64,000 nt of DNA from Candidatus Chlorohelix allophototropha (lineage in GTDB: Bacteria; Chloroflexota; Chloroflexia; Chloroheliales; Chloroheliaceae), in the NCBI RefSeq assembly GCF_030389965.1, contig NZ_CP128400.1:1488001-1552000 (forward strand), in the 5' to 3' direction. The first letter of the stretch is position 1, and each line of letters opens with the position of its first letter. Positions 37,595 through 47,200 of this stretch are shown in pieces. The position numbers were made by a program, and so were the translations under genes. The notes under the pieces are model-generated. The model saw nothing but the letters and a program-made list of their open reading frames with translations, was not told where the DNA came from and did no database searches.

Positions 37595-37964
37595 TGGAGC
37601 TGGGGGGAGTTGAACCCCCGTCCAAAAAGGTCAAACCTACAGACTCATCCACAAGCTTGGTTGACTTCTAATCTCGAACTAAGAAACTAAGCCGACAAAG
37701 GTTCCTCGTTCAAATTGTGTGGTCTTTGATCAGGTTACCCAACTCTTGCCTGAACGCATCCCGTTTTTGCAACGCCCCTACCAGCTCCACGGGACCCGGA
37801 TCTGTCGGAACGGCTGTTTAACTAATTAAGCAGCGAAAGCGAAAGCCGCAGGGGCTTTCTGTGTAGTAGTTTTGCCAGTTATTGGCTTGCTTCATTTTTA
37901 CGAGGGTAAAGCGCCTCGGCTTGCATCTATAGACCCTCGCTCCCTGTCGAAACCGGGCAGCCCC
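37595..37964 (-). ncRNA. ssrA: tmRNA
   Basis: On the minus strand the RNA begins GGGGCTGCCCGGTTTCGACA and ends GGGTTCAACTCCCCCCAGCTCCA. The 7-bp acceptor stem (GGGGCTG with CAGCTCC, one G-U), the T-arm with GTTCAA, and the 370-base length are those of tmRNA; CCA is not encoded. The tag frame ends in codons for APAAFAFAA followed by TAA, a typical hydrophobic proteolysis tag. Going back in that frame gives K-P-I-T-G-K-T-T-T-Q-K before it, and an upstream TGA limits it; the first possible codon is AGC rather than the usual GCN. tmRNA rescues stalled ribosomes, and ClpXP degrades the tagged products. Confidence 0.95.
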
Positions 37965-38004
37965 AAAGTCGTTTGTACATTATATTATACGCATAGAGTC
38001 AAGC

Positions 38005-38583
38005 TTAGTTTCGCCCTTCAAGTGCCTCTTTTTCCAAGTTGCTTACCACCAAATCAAGTTCACGCAGCAAGCTTTCCGGTACTCGTCCTCGAAACTGCTC
38101 AACTAACGCTCGGAAATACCACAGTATCCCATCCATCCCTCCGCGAAACCGCTGCCATACATCATGTTGATAGGTACGGAAATCGTTCAGAGTCGAACGG
38201 GCGTTATGCAGCTTATCAGCTGCTGAAACAAGCAAAATGGAGGAAGAAGCCTGCGTGATATGTTCCAGATATTTCTCCTTGCGCTCTCTCCAAGGTGGTT
38301 TTGGTATCTCGAAAGAGTCTGAACAACCTAACACTATCTGCGCCACTGCCTCACCATATTTTTGCCGGATCAATTCTAGGGTCTCCAACCCTCCTTGATC
38401 TTCGACTGCATCGTGCAATAACGCAGCGATTGCCTGATCCTCAGTTGCGCCATGTTCCAGCACAATACTCGCCACCGCCAACAAATGGGCAACATAGGGA
38501 GTCTCAGAACCTTTACGAGTTTGCCTGCTGTGAAGTTTAGTAGCAAAGACAAGCGCATCCTCAAAACGCGAAGTTAGCACCAT
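38005..38583 (-). CDS. Small HD-domain hydrolase (RelA/SpoT-HD or MESH1-like)
   Basis: The product has 192 residues. FEDALVFATKLHSRQTRKGSETPYVAHLLAVASIVLEHG, then AIAALLHDAVEDQGG, and later SAADKLHNARSTL give the H...HD...D metal-binding pattern of the (p)ppGpp hydrolase domain of RelA/SpoT and of small alarmone hydrolases. No synthetase, TGS or ACT domain is attached. A role in degrading ppGpp or a related phosphorylated nucleotide is inferred from the family; other HD phosphohydrolases cannot be excluded. It lies 40 bases upstream of ssrA on the same strand but is likely a separate transcript. Confidence 0.88.
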   Translation of the reverse strand: MVLTSRFEDALVFATKLHSRQTRKGSETPYVAHLLAVASIVLEHGATEDQAIAALLHDAVEDQGGLETLELIRQKYGEAVAQIVLGCSDSFEIPKPPWRERKEKYLEHITQASSSILLVSAADKLHNARSTLNDFRTYQHDVWQRFRGGMDGILWYFRALVEQFRGRVPESLLRELDLVVSNLEKEALEGRN

Positions 38584-39038
38584 ATACCCTCCTAGTCAAA
38601 AGCGCAAAACTCGCCTTTGAGCTTACGTTGTGCGGAATTACTCCGCCCTTGCCCTAATTGGGGCATAATAATCTTATCAGTAGTTTACCAGCATGGCTAG
38701 GTTTTAGCTAGTCCCATAGTTATCATGTAGGGGTGCTGCTGCTGGCGAACTAAAATTAAAAACCTGTGGGTTTTTACCCGATTGAATTACTTTCAGAGAT
38801 GGATATTCTTTAATTACACCTTGAATGGATTCTGGATGCTCAGACCAATTCAGATGAGGTATATATTAAGTAAACAAAGTGCTAGTTCTTTTTTAGTTCT
38901 TTTTAACCTTCTAGTGCCATAGCAATAAACCTACTTTCCTCCTAAAATTTTTAAGTTGGTAAGCTTGTAACCAACTTTCAGGAAAGGCAATGTTTTTACA
39001 TTTCCAATCTGGGTTAAAAATATTAAGGGAGAATTGGT
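38584..39038. other. Intergenic region with two hairpins
   Basis: About 455 bases without a gene. AAAAACC/GGTTTTT (38758-38775) could be a terminator of something no longer present. AAGTTGGT at 38953-38960 and ACCAACTT at 38970-38977 form an 8-bp dyad 61 bases before the gene at 39039, possibly an operator or leader hairpin. Confidence 0.45.
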
Positions 39039-39716
39039 ATGAAGAATAAAAGGGCAAAGATTTTCATAATACTAGCCGTAGCGCTGGTTATAGCAGTTAT
39101 GCCGGGTATCGCCTCAGCTCACGAACTCCGGGTGGTTGGTAACTACAATTTTGTAGTTGGCTTTCTAAATGAACCAGCCTATGCCGGGCAGCAAAACGGA
39201 CTTGACCTGACAATCTGTGATGGTGTTTGCAAATACGTGGTAAAGGATGGAAGCCGGGTGCTGGAAAACCCGGTGCTAGACGCAGAGAAGAGCCTCAAAG
39301 CCGAAGTCAGTATGGGTAGCAATGCCCCTCTGGTTCTTACTATAGCCACTCGCTATGGCATGCCCGGTAAATATGCTGCCTATTTCCTGCCATCAACGGT
39401 TGGCGCTTATACCTATCATATCTATGGTGAACTTTCCGGTAGCAAAATTGACGAGAAATTTACCAGCGGACCAAAAACCTTTGGCGAAGCTCAACTGTTG
39501 AACGCATATCCTGCTAGCGTGGATGCTGATATGATGGCAATACATACCCAGATTAAGGATGCAAAAGATTCTGCTTCTACTGCAACTTATTTCGGTATTG
39601 CAGGTATAGCTTTTGGAGTTATTGCGCTTGGAGTTGCTCTAACCATTATATTGCGAAAACCTAAAGTAGTGGTAAAGGAAACTGAGCCTGAAAAGGTATC
39701 CAGCCTGAAGGGATAA
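39039..39716 (+). CDS. Secreted, C-terminally anchored protein with predicted N-terminal His
   Basis: The product has 225 residues. A signal peptide (FIILAVALVIAVMPGIASA) would be cut before HELRVVGNYNFVVGFLNEPA, leaving His as the first mature residue. The external domain is about 140 residues, with CDGVC, a GMPGKYAAYF segment and a beta-rich look. A membrane helix (TYFGIAGIAFGVIALGVALTIIL) near 195 and a short charged tail end it. An N-terminal His after a signal peptide is reminiscent of copper-binding CopC-like proteins, but few other ligands are visible. AGGGAGAATTGGT precedes the ATG. It is a single gene followed by an 11-bp inverted repeat (39742-39779). Function not assigned. Confidence 0.8.
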   Translation: MKNKRAKIFIILAVALVIAVMPGIASAHELRVVGNYNFVVGFLNEPAYAGQQNGLDLTICDGVCKYVVKDGSRVLENPVLDAEKSLKAEVSMGSNAPLVLTIATRYGMPGKYAAYFLPSTVGAYTYHIYGELSGSKIDEKFTSGPKTFGEAQLLNAYPASVDADMMAIHTQIKDAKDSASTATYFGIAGIAFGVIALGVALTIILRKPKVVVKETEPEKVSSLKG

Positions 39717-39741
39717 TATATAAATATTCCTCCAGCCAATT

Positions 39742-39779
39742 ATCTAAAAGAGTAGGACTCCGGTTCTGCTCTTTTAGAT
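39742..39779 (+). terminator. Hairpin after the secreted anchored protein gene
   Basis: ATCTAAAAGAG at 39742-39752 pairs perfectly with CTCTTTTAGAT at 39769-39779, loop 16 bases. There is no U-run after the stem, but its position 25 bases after the stop suggests a termination or mRNA-end structure. Confidence 0.55.
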
Positions 39780-39800
39780 TCCTGACTATTCCCTGAGGTT

Positions 39801-41369
39801 TTGGACGGGTGCATCGCTGGACAAACCTCAATTATGCTGCTAACATTTCAGCCTATGAGTGTAATTCAAACTAAAATAGAAACGACCTCTCTCACCTTTA
39901 TCAAGCGTTTAAGTAGCTATTGGATCGAGTCGCTTGTCTTGCTGGCAGGACTGTCAGGCGCTTGGTTACAAGTAGGTTGGACTCGCGATTTGAAACGATA
40001 CCAGCAAACAAACTGGTATATTGGGTTTGGCGTGGCTTATTTACTGGTGTTTGTTCTGGTGGGTTGGGTTGTTTTGCGTCGCAGTGAGGAAACCTACCGC
40101 AGCAAATGGTTATCACTGACGCTACTTGTATTATTACCAAATCTTCTAAATATCTGGGTTCGTTATTCCTTTGAATACGAACCGGGAAAACCACTTTTTG
40201 GTCGTGATGCCGATATTGGTTTGTTTTATAAATATGGGCACGACTTCGCTTCCGGTCTGACTCCCACCTTCAACGGCAATTATACGGAATACCCACAATT
40301 TGCCTTATTCCTTTTCTGGATTGGTGAAAGGCTGGCGGGCGGCTCAGCACAAAATTTTTACTGGGTATTTCCGGCTTGGATGCAGTTCTGGAATCTAGTG
40401 GCAGCTTATGCGCTATATGCAACCGGAATAAAGTTGGGGCGTGGGCGGACAGGTTGGCTGTTAGCGACATTTACTGCTATCTGCCCATTCTTGTATCTTT
40501 TCAACTATACCCGCTTTGATGTAGCGCCTGCCGCACTATTGTTGTTAGCTCTTTATTTCTTTATCCCGAATCCTTCTAAAGAAGGTTTCATAAAGCTAAA
40601 AAAATCAGGTTATTTTCAAATCATCGGCGTAGGTTTAGCGGTATCGGCTGGATTTCTGGCAAAATGGCTTCCGGTGGTAATCGCTCCATGGCTTGCGCTA
40701 GCCTACGCCAGAGCTAAACGCTGGAAAGAGCTAATCATATATTCGCTATCCGCTATGGTTTTAGCTTTGGTTACTATGCTGCCGTTTTTATTGGCTAATG
40801 CTGAAGCTTTCTGGTATCCATATCGCTTTCAAGGAAGCCGCCACATGATTGGAGAGAGTTTCTGGTTTCTGGTTCAATATTTTTTCTTTGATAATGCCCA
40901 TACAATACCGGATAAGCCATGGGGTGAACCGACCAGCATTATTTTAGGCAATAATAAATTGCTGGTAGCACAAGTGGGGCTGCTTGGTTTTATTTTTGTC
41001 CTATCAGTATGGAAGTTATGGCGAAGAAACCTTGCTTTTGAGAGTTGGGCGGCAGCAGGTTTGGTAGGTGTGGCTGTGTTTACTCTTTCAAACCGGATTT
41101 TTAGCCCCCAATATCTGGTGATGCTATTATGGGTGTGGGCAGCAGCATTTTTGTTACAACCTTCAAGTTGGAAGAAAGTTGCCATTTATTTTGTGCTGGC
41201 ACTGCTGGCAGCAGCTTCAAATTTCTTGGTATTTTTATTGGCGGCATGGCAGGAAGAATGGATAAAATACTCAGTCATATTATTTTTCTCAGGCTGGGGC
41301 TTGTCAGGCTGGTTATTTACTAGGGCGCTAAACATTTCTAAAGAAGAGTCAACCAATCCGTTGACATAA
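39801..41369 (+). CDS. GT-C-like membrane glycosyltransferase
   Basis: Up to 522 residues. The furthest-upstream start is a TTG at 39801; ATG codons at 39834 and 39855 are equally possible, and none has a good ribosome site. About ten or eleven membrane segments are visible. The first loop has GRDADIGLFYKYGHDFASGLTP and NGNYTEYPQFALFLFWIGERL, an acidic pattern of lipid-linked sugar transferases such as GT87 mannosyltransferases. FNYTRFDVAPAALLLLALYFF is a further typical region. It should act on the outer face of the membrane. It is followed by the sensor kinase gene after 111 bases. Substrate unknown. Confidence 0.8.
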   Translation: MDGCIAGQTSIMLLTFQPMSVIQTKIETTSLTFIKRLSSYWIESLVLLAGLSGAWLQVGWTRDLKRYQQTNWYIGFGVAYLLVFVLVGWVVLRRSEETYRSKWLSLTLLVLLPNLLNIWVRYSFEYEPGKPLFGRDADIGLFYKYGHDFASGLTPTFNGNYTEYPQFALFLFWIGERLAGGSAQNFYWVFPAWMQFWNLVAAYALYATGIKLGRGRTGWLLATFTAICPFLYLFNYTRFDVAPAALLLLALYFFIPNPSKEGFIKLKKSGYFQIIGVGLAVSAGFLAKWLPVVIAPWLALAYARAKRWKELIIYSLSAMVLALVTMLPFLLANAEAFWYPYRFQGSRHMIGESFWFLVQYFFFDNAHTIPDKPWGEPTSIILGNNKLLVAQVGLLGFIFVLSVWKLWRRNLAFESWAAAGLVGVAVFTLSNRIFSPQYLVMLLWVWAAAFLLQPSSWKKVAIYFVLALLAAASNFLVFLLAAWQEEWIKYSVILFFSGWGLSGWLFTRALNISKEESTNPLT

Positions 41370-41480
41370 TCCAAATAATAAAGGATAATTTTTTAATGAG
41401 GTTTCAAATATATCATTGAGTAGCTAAAAGACCTTACATATTCAGTTCTAATTATTTAGTTAAAGTGATGAGGTAGTATC

Positions 41481-43238
41481 TTGGTAAAAGAGACTATCCT
41501 GGTTGTTGATGACGAAGCCTTTGCACGCAACGCCGTAGCCAAAGTCCTCAATGCTAACGGTTATAATGTACATACTTTAGGTAGCGGGCAAGAAGCCATA
41601 AACTTTGCAATGCACGAGTCTTTTGATGTCTTACTGACCGATTTTCGTATGCCCGGTGGGCTTGATGGACTGACTACTATCCGCGCCATCCAGCATATAC
41701 ACCCCCAGATTGTTGCAATCATAATGACTGCCAATACAACGCTCGACCTTGCGGTTCAATCGCTAAATCTTGGTGTACATGGTTTTGTAGTCAAGCCCTT
41801 TACCAGCCATGAATTGCTGAAAACTATCCAACAGACCATTGAACGACAGCGCCTGTTAAGTGAAAATACCCGGTTACACGCTTTGATGGATGTTTACGCT
41901 ACCACTGAAGCGTTAATCACTGCCAAAACCGAGCAAACTCATCTGCCTGAGCTAAGTGTTGCGCTGGCTTTACATGAAACTCATTCACATGAGGCTTTTC
42001 TCTTTCTTGGTAACGAAGTAAGTAATGAATCGGAACTAATCATTATTGGAATTGATCCCCACCCTGATGGTAATCAAACCCTGGAAGCACTCAAACAGGA
42101 CAAGGTTTCCTATTTGCTACAGCACTATGTTTTCCCGGAAATATACCAGTACGCCCGAAGCAATACCGATTTTATTATTAAATTGGTTTCACTTGCTAAT
42201 GAAGCAGTACACCAACAGAAAACTATCTTAGAAATTGATGATAAACGTGTAGATTTGGATTCAGAGCTATCAATTTCGATGCAAACTAAAAACTGCTTGT
42301 TGGTGATGCCGATGAAAGTGCAAGGTCGTCCTTTGGGCGCATTATGTATTAGGCGCGTTAATTCTGAGCAATCTTATAGTGAGGTTGATATTCAGGCAGC
42401 AAATTTACTAGCTGGTCAGTCTGCAATAGCGATTGAAAATAATCATCTATTCACAAGCCTTGCGAGGATAGAAGCTTTGCGCGAGGCAGATAGACTCAGA
42501 CGCGAATTTGTCAGTACTGTTTCTCATGAATTGCGTACTCCACTAACCTCAATCAAGGGCTATGCAACCACCTTGTTGCGCAATGATGTTTCGTGGAACG
42601 CCAAAGCAGGTCACGATTATCTGAATATTATCAGTGAGGAATGCGACAAGCTGATGGAACTGATAGATAATATTCTTGAAGTTTCTAAAATTGAAGTGGG
42701 AGTTTTAAGAGTAAATCCAGAACCGTTACAGCTAATCGAAGTATTAGAGCGGGCAGTTAGTGAAGCGAAGCAAAGACACCCACAACTATTAATCCAAATT
42801 ATTGCACCTCCGAATGAAGAATTGCCTTTTGTTATGGCTGATCCCCGCCGAATTATTCAGGTGTTGCGCAATTTAATCAATAACGCCGTCAAATTTTCCG
42901 GTGAGGATTCACTGGTCAAAATTTCTTTTGAAACCATACATCTGGATAATGCTGAGGAAACACAAGAAAAACAGGGGATGGTACATATAACGATAGAAGA
43001 TAAGGGAGTTGGGCTACGTAGTGAAGATTTAAACAGGATATTTGAAAGGTTCTTTCGAGTTGATAATGGTATTGCACGAAAAACCGAAGGAACCGGTTTG
43101 GGTTTGGCGATTTGTAGGGGTATTGTTGAGGCGCATCGGGGCAAAATATGGGCTGAAAGCGAAGGACCTGATAAAGGTAGCAAATTTCACTTCACTTTGC
43201 CGGTAGCCAAAGTTAACGAAGATACCTTTATAGAATAA
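41481..43238 (+). CDS. Hybrid REC-GAF-like-histidine kinase
   Basis: The product has 585 residues from a TTG start preceded by GAGGTAGTATC. Residues about 5-120 are a receiver with Asp54 (LLTDFRMPGGLDG). About 130-330 is a GAF-like sensor region (ending SEQSYSEVDIQAANLLAGQSAIAIEN). HisKA has His349 in VSHELRTPLTSIKGY. The HATPase domain has LRNLINNAVKFSG, IEDKGVGL, FERFFRVD and GTGLGLAICRGIVEAHRG. No membrane segment is present, so it is cytosolic and takes input through its receiver and/or GAF-like region. It precedes an OmpR-type regulator by 13 bases and likely phosphorylates it. Confidence 0.93.
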   Translation: MVKETILVVDDEAFARNAVAKVLNANGYNVHTLGSGQEAINFAMHESFDVLLTDFRMPGGLDGLTTIRAIQHIHPQIVAIIMTANTTLDLAVQSLNLGVHGFVVKPFTSHELLKTIQQTIERQRLLSENTRLHALMDVYATTEALITAKTEQTHLPELSVALALHETHSHEAFLFLGNEVSNESELIIIGIDPHPDGNQTLEALKQDKVSYLLQHYVFPEIYQYARSNTDFIIKLVSLANEAVHQQKTILEIDDKRVDLDSELSISMQTKNCLLVMPMKVQGRPLGALCIRRVNSEQSYSEVDIQAANLLAGQSAIAIENNHLFTSLARIEALREADRLRREFVSTVSHELRTPLTSIKGYATTLLRNDVSWNAKAGHDYLNIISEECDKLMELIDNILEVSKIEVGVLRVNPEPLQLIEVLERAVSEAKQRHPQLLIQIIAPPNEELPFVMADPRRIIQVLRNLINNAVKFSGEDSLVKISFETIHLDNAEETQEKQGMVHITIEDKGVGLRSEDLNRIFERFFRVDNGIARKTEGTGLGLAICRGIVEAHRGKIWAESEGPDKGSKFHFTLPVAKVNEDTFIE

Positions 43239-43251
43239 GGGGGTTCTTTTT

Positions 43252-43959
43252 ATGACACAGAAAGACAAAACAATTCTGGTGGTGGACGATCAGCCCAGTC
43301 TTGTGCGATTGGTACGTGATAACCTAGAGTCACGTGGCTTTCGAGTTACCAGCGCTTCAGATGGCAAAAAAGCGCTTGATATTGTAGAAAATGATAAACC
43401 TGACCTTGTTGTACTTGATATAATGATGCCGGGGCTTGATGGTTACGAGGTTTGCCGAAGAATACGCGAATTTTCCACCGTCCCAATTATAATGCTTACT
43501 GCCAGAAATGATCAGGAATCGTTGGTACATGGTTTTGAAGCGGGGGCGGATGATTATATTGCAAAACCCTTCCATGCTAACGAATTGCTGGCAAGAATTG
43601 ATGCAGTGCTCAGGCGCAGCGAATATACAGAGGTTAATAAATACTCTCCAAGCTTTACCTGTGGCGATATTTCAATTGATTTTGTACGACATGAAGTTAC
43701 AAAAAAGGGCGCTGTAAAACAATTAACTCCAACCGAATATCGACTGCTCTATTACCTTGCGATAAATTCTGGGAAAGTAATGTTGCATGCCGATTTGCTT
43801 ACCAAGGTTTGGGGTCCGGAGTATTCTAGCGCTACTGATTACCTGCGAGTTTATATAAGACATTTACGCACACATCTTGAAGATAAAGATAACGAACCGG
43901 TTTATATAATTACAGTACCCGGTGTAGGCTATGTTCTTAAATGTCCACAAGCGGTCTAA
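43252..43959 (+). CDS. OmpR/PhoB-type response regulator
   Basis: The product has 235 residues. The receiver has ILVVDDQPSLVRLVRDNL with acceptor Asp56 (VVLDIMMPGLDGYEV), the Thr in MLTARN and the Lys in IAKPF. The C-terminal winged helix has LTPTEYRLLYYLAINSGKV, LLTKVWGPEY and LRVYIRHLRTHLED, then VPGVGYVLK. AGGGGGTTC precedes the ATG. It is cotranscribed with the upstream kinase. DNA targets are unknown; a PhoB-like role for the Pho-box at pstS is possible but not supported by location. Confidence 0.95.
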   Translation: MTQKDKTILVVDDQPSLVRLVRDNLESRGFRVTSASDGKKALDIVENDKPDLVVLDIMMPGLDGYEVCRRIREFSTVPIIMLTARNDQESLVHGFEAGADDYIAKPFHANELLARIDAVLRRSEYTEVNKYSPSFTCGDISIDFVRHEVTKKGAVKQLTPTEYRLLYYLAINSGKVMLHADLLTKVWGPEYSSATDYLRVYIRHLRTHLEDKDNEPVYIITVPGVGYVLKCPQAV

Positions 43960-44020
43960 TTAAATAGGTAAGTTTGACCCTAACCACCCCTGTTATCCAA
44001 TGGGGTAAGCTATGAGAGAG

Positions 44021-44057
44021 ATGCAGGCATTACTAAAACACAATGTGAAGCCTGCAT
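44021..44057 (+). repeat. Hairpin after the two-component operon
   Basis: ATGCAGGC (44021-44028) pairs with GCCTGCAT (44050-44057) over a 21-base loop, followed by ATTTCCCC. It lies 62 bases past the regulator stop. It may be the operon terminator, though the tail is only weakly U-rich. Confidence 0.5.
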
Positions 44058-44225
44058 ATTTCCCCTGTAATTACAGAATAAGTAGAAATCTTGACAAGCC
44101 TATGTTAGGAAAACGCAATATTACCGTTCATATCACCAATTGCCCGATATTACGTTAAATAAGAGAGTAAGCAGTGGAGTTAAATATTTGCGGTAAAATG
44201 TTTTGAACAGTTAGTAGCAATTTAA

Positions 44226-47200
44226 ATGCGCTCATTTCTATCCCGCCAGAATTCATCGCTTCTGTTGGCGCTCGCGTTGGCTTTCGTGTATCACGGTGGT
44301 TTGCTGTTAACCGGTACATTTAAGCGCACGTACGATGCCTATATCCACATCTTTTTTGCTGATCATTATGCCCGTGCTTGGTTTGACCATTGGGAATACC
44401 GTTGGTACACCGGGTTTACAATGACCAGCTACCCTCCCGGTTCGCAACAATCTATTGCCTTAATATCTCCTGTGGTTGGGTTGCTGAACGGTTTTATCAT
44501 CGTACAGCTTTTCGCTGTTTTGCTGGTAGTTCTTGGCGTATATCGCTTTTCGCGTATATGGGTAACTGAAGAAGCCGCCGGTTTTGCCGCTTTGCTGGCA
44601 GTATTTTCATCGAGTATTACCGAAACGGTGCATGTTTTCGGTCAACTACCTACGATGTTTTCTCTAGGCTTTTTGCTGAATGCCTTGCCGTTTGTCCGTT
44701 ATTGGCTGGATACGGGTAAACGCCGTTATCTGCTTATGGGCTGGGTAGTGTTAGCGGGTTGTACCGCCGGACATCATGTCACCACCTTGTTCGGCGCAGT
44801 CTTTTTTGTAGGACCTGTACTGCTTGCGGGTATTGTTGATAAATTCAGGCAACCTTTGCCGGATGAACCAACCGCACATCCTTCCCAAGTAGCGGGTCGT
44901 AAGATTTTCCCACTGGTTATTCGTCGTTTGAGGAGGATAGTTCCGGTAACCTTCAGAGCCGGAATATTTGGTATTGGTCTGGTAGTAGTGCTGTTAGGGG
45001 TAGTGTTGCCTTACTGGTTATGGAGTAAGGATGACCCGATTGTGCAAATTTCAATACCTCATGCTTCCAGAGATTCATTTATTCAGAATACTAATGCTGG
45101 GTTAGTATTCTGGCTAATACCGTATGGGCTAACTTTGCTAGCGCTACCCTATATTTTTTACAAAGGGTTGAATACGCGAGCATGGCCCTTGACCCTCTCT
45201 TTAATGATGGCGGTTTTGTTGGGAACGGGCGGGACAACTCCACTTCCAAAGGCTCTGCTTGGTGGCGCATATTACATACTTACCCTCGACCGCTTTACTT
45301 TCTGGGCAACTATTCTACTTTTACCGTTGTTAGGCGAGTTTGTGGTTAGTATTACGAAGCGTGGATTAGCCAATTACTTGCGTAACCAATTCGGAGTGCT
45401 TACTTGGAAAATCGTTCTTTTCGTATTGGTGGTCTTTTACCTTGCCCTCTCAGGTATTACCGCGAACTTTACCCAGTTTAGAAAGTTTCAGCCTGCCGCT
45501 ATTGATATGCAACCGATCGTGACATTCCTTGAAAAAGACCAACATTCACGCTGGCGTTATTTGCCGCTCGGCTTTGGCGACCAGATGGCATGGCTCTCGG
45601 CTCAGACCAGCGCTACTACTGTTGATGGTAACTACCACTCTGCCCGTCGCCTACCCGAATTGACCACTACTTCCATTGAGCGTTTGGAAGGCGCAAAATT
45701 CCGAGGAATACCCGGTCTTACCTCGTTGCAACAATTTCTGGCAGTTCCGGAAAAATATAATCTGAAGTTTGTATTATCCAACGACCAATATTATGACCCC
45801 TTATTATATTTCTCTGGTTGGCATCGCTTACAACGATTGGAAAATGGCATTATGGTGTGGGAGCGTGAGGATATTCCACCCTTGCCAGAAGTGCTGCCCC
45901 GCAAGGAAATACCGATTTATCAGCGTATAATGTGGGGTACTATACCCATGGCGGCGATCTTCTCCGCAATCTTTACGCTATCTCTGCGTTTATGGGGACA
46001 TCGTCTGCTCTGGCTGTTTGAATTTATCGGATTGGTCAAGCTTACCACAAAAATCCGCATACCCGGAATGGGGCTTTTTCCACGCTTCTGGAGAGCTATT
46101 GATCGCAAGTTATTGCGCTGGTCAACTGTCAAAGAAACCGAAAGCGATAATGGCGCTAGGTGGCAATTCTGGAGCGATTGGATGATGGTGGTAAAGAACC
46201 TCAAGCCAGCGCCGCCTTCTAAGCAAGTAATACGCTCTTTAGTGCTATTAATAATCATAATTGTCGGATTGGGTGGCACAGTTTTCACGGCGTTACGTCC
46301 TGCAGGACCGTTACAAGTGGTTGAGTCATACTACGATGCGCTGGATTTTCGCCGCTTTAGTGAGGCATATTCCTATTTAGACCCTACCGTTCGCCCTAGT
46401 TATGATCAATACTTGCTAGAGTTATCGGTAACTAACGGCTTGGTAGCGTCTTATGGGAAACTTGATTCGGTACGAACCTCGCTTCTTTCCTCAGAACCAG
46501 AGCGGGTAGTAGCACAGGCTAAAACAGTATGGCTTACTTCCTTAGATCAATATCCCACTGTTCAACAGCATGTACTGGTTAAGCGTAGCGGGAAATGGTA
46601 TATAGTGCCGGATCAGGTTGATTTAACCATTCCGCCAGACCAATTTTTCAATAAGGCGCAAGTTAATTGGTATTCTCAAGGGCGGAGGCGTGTTACAACC
46701 CAGACCACCAGCTTTTCTGATGTGTTGGATCGCCCGGTGCTGCAAATTATGTCAGCCCGTTTTGTACAAGGTCGCACCGGGTATGCGGTAGTTGGTGAGT
46801 TAATGAATACCGATGTAAATCCTGCCGATGTAACTCTTACCGCAGTCTTATTTGATAAAGATAACAAAGAAGTTACCGAATATAATGCCCAAGAAGGAAT
46901 TGTCCACAAACTGTTACCTAAAGAGATAACCCCCTTCCGCGTGGATTTTGCAGGAGTATCAGGGCAAACCTTAGGTATTTCAAACCCAGAAGACCCGCCA
47001 AATATAGTACCTTCGGCTACACCTAATTTGAAAGACCAAGTTACTGCTTTTGAAGTATATGCTAAAGCAGTTGTAACCGGGCGTGATTTGTTAAGGGATG
47101 TAGGTGTACAGGACATGAAAATTGAATATGGAGCGGATGGTTTGGCGCAACTTACCGGGCAGTTAATAAATTATGGAACACAGGAAGCCACTATCCCGCA

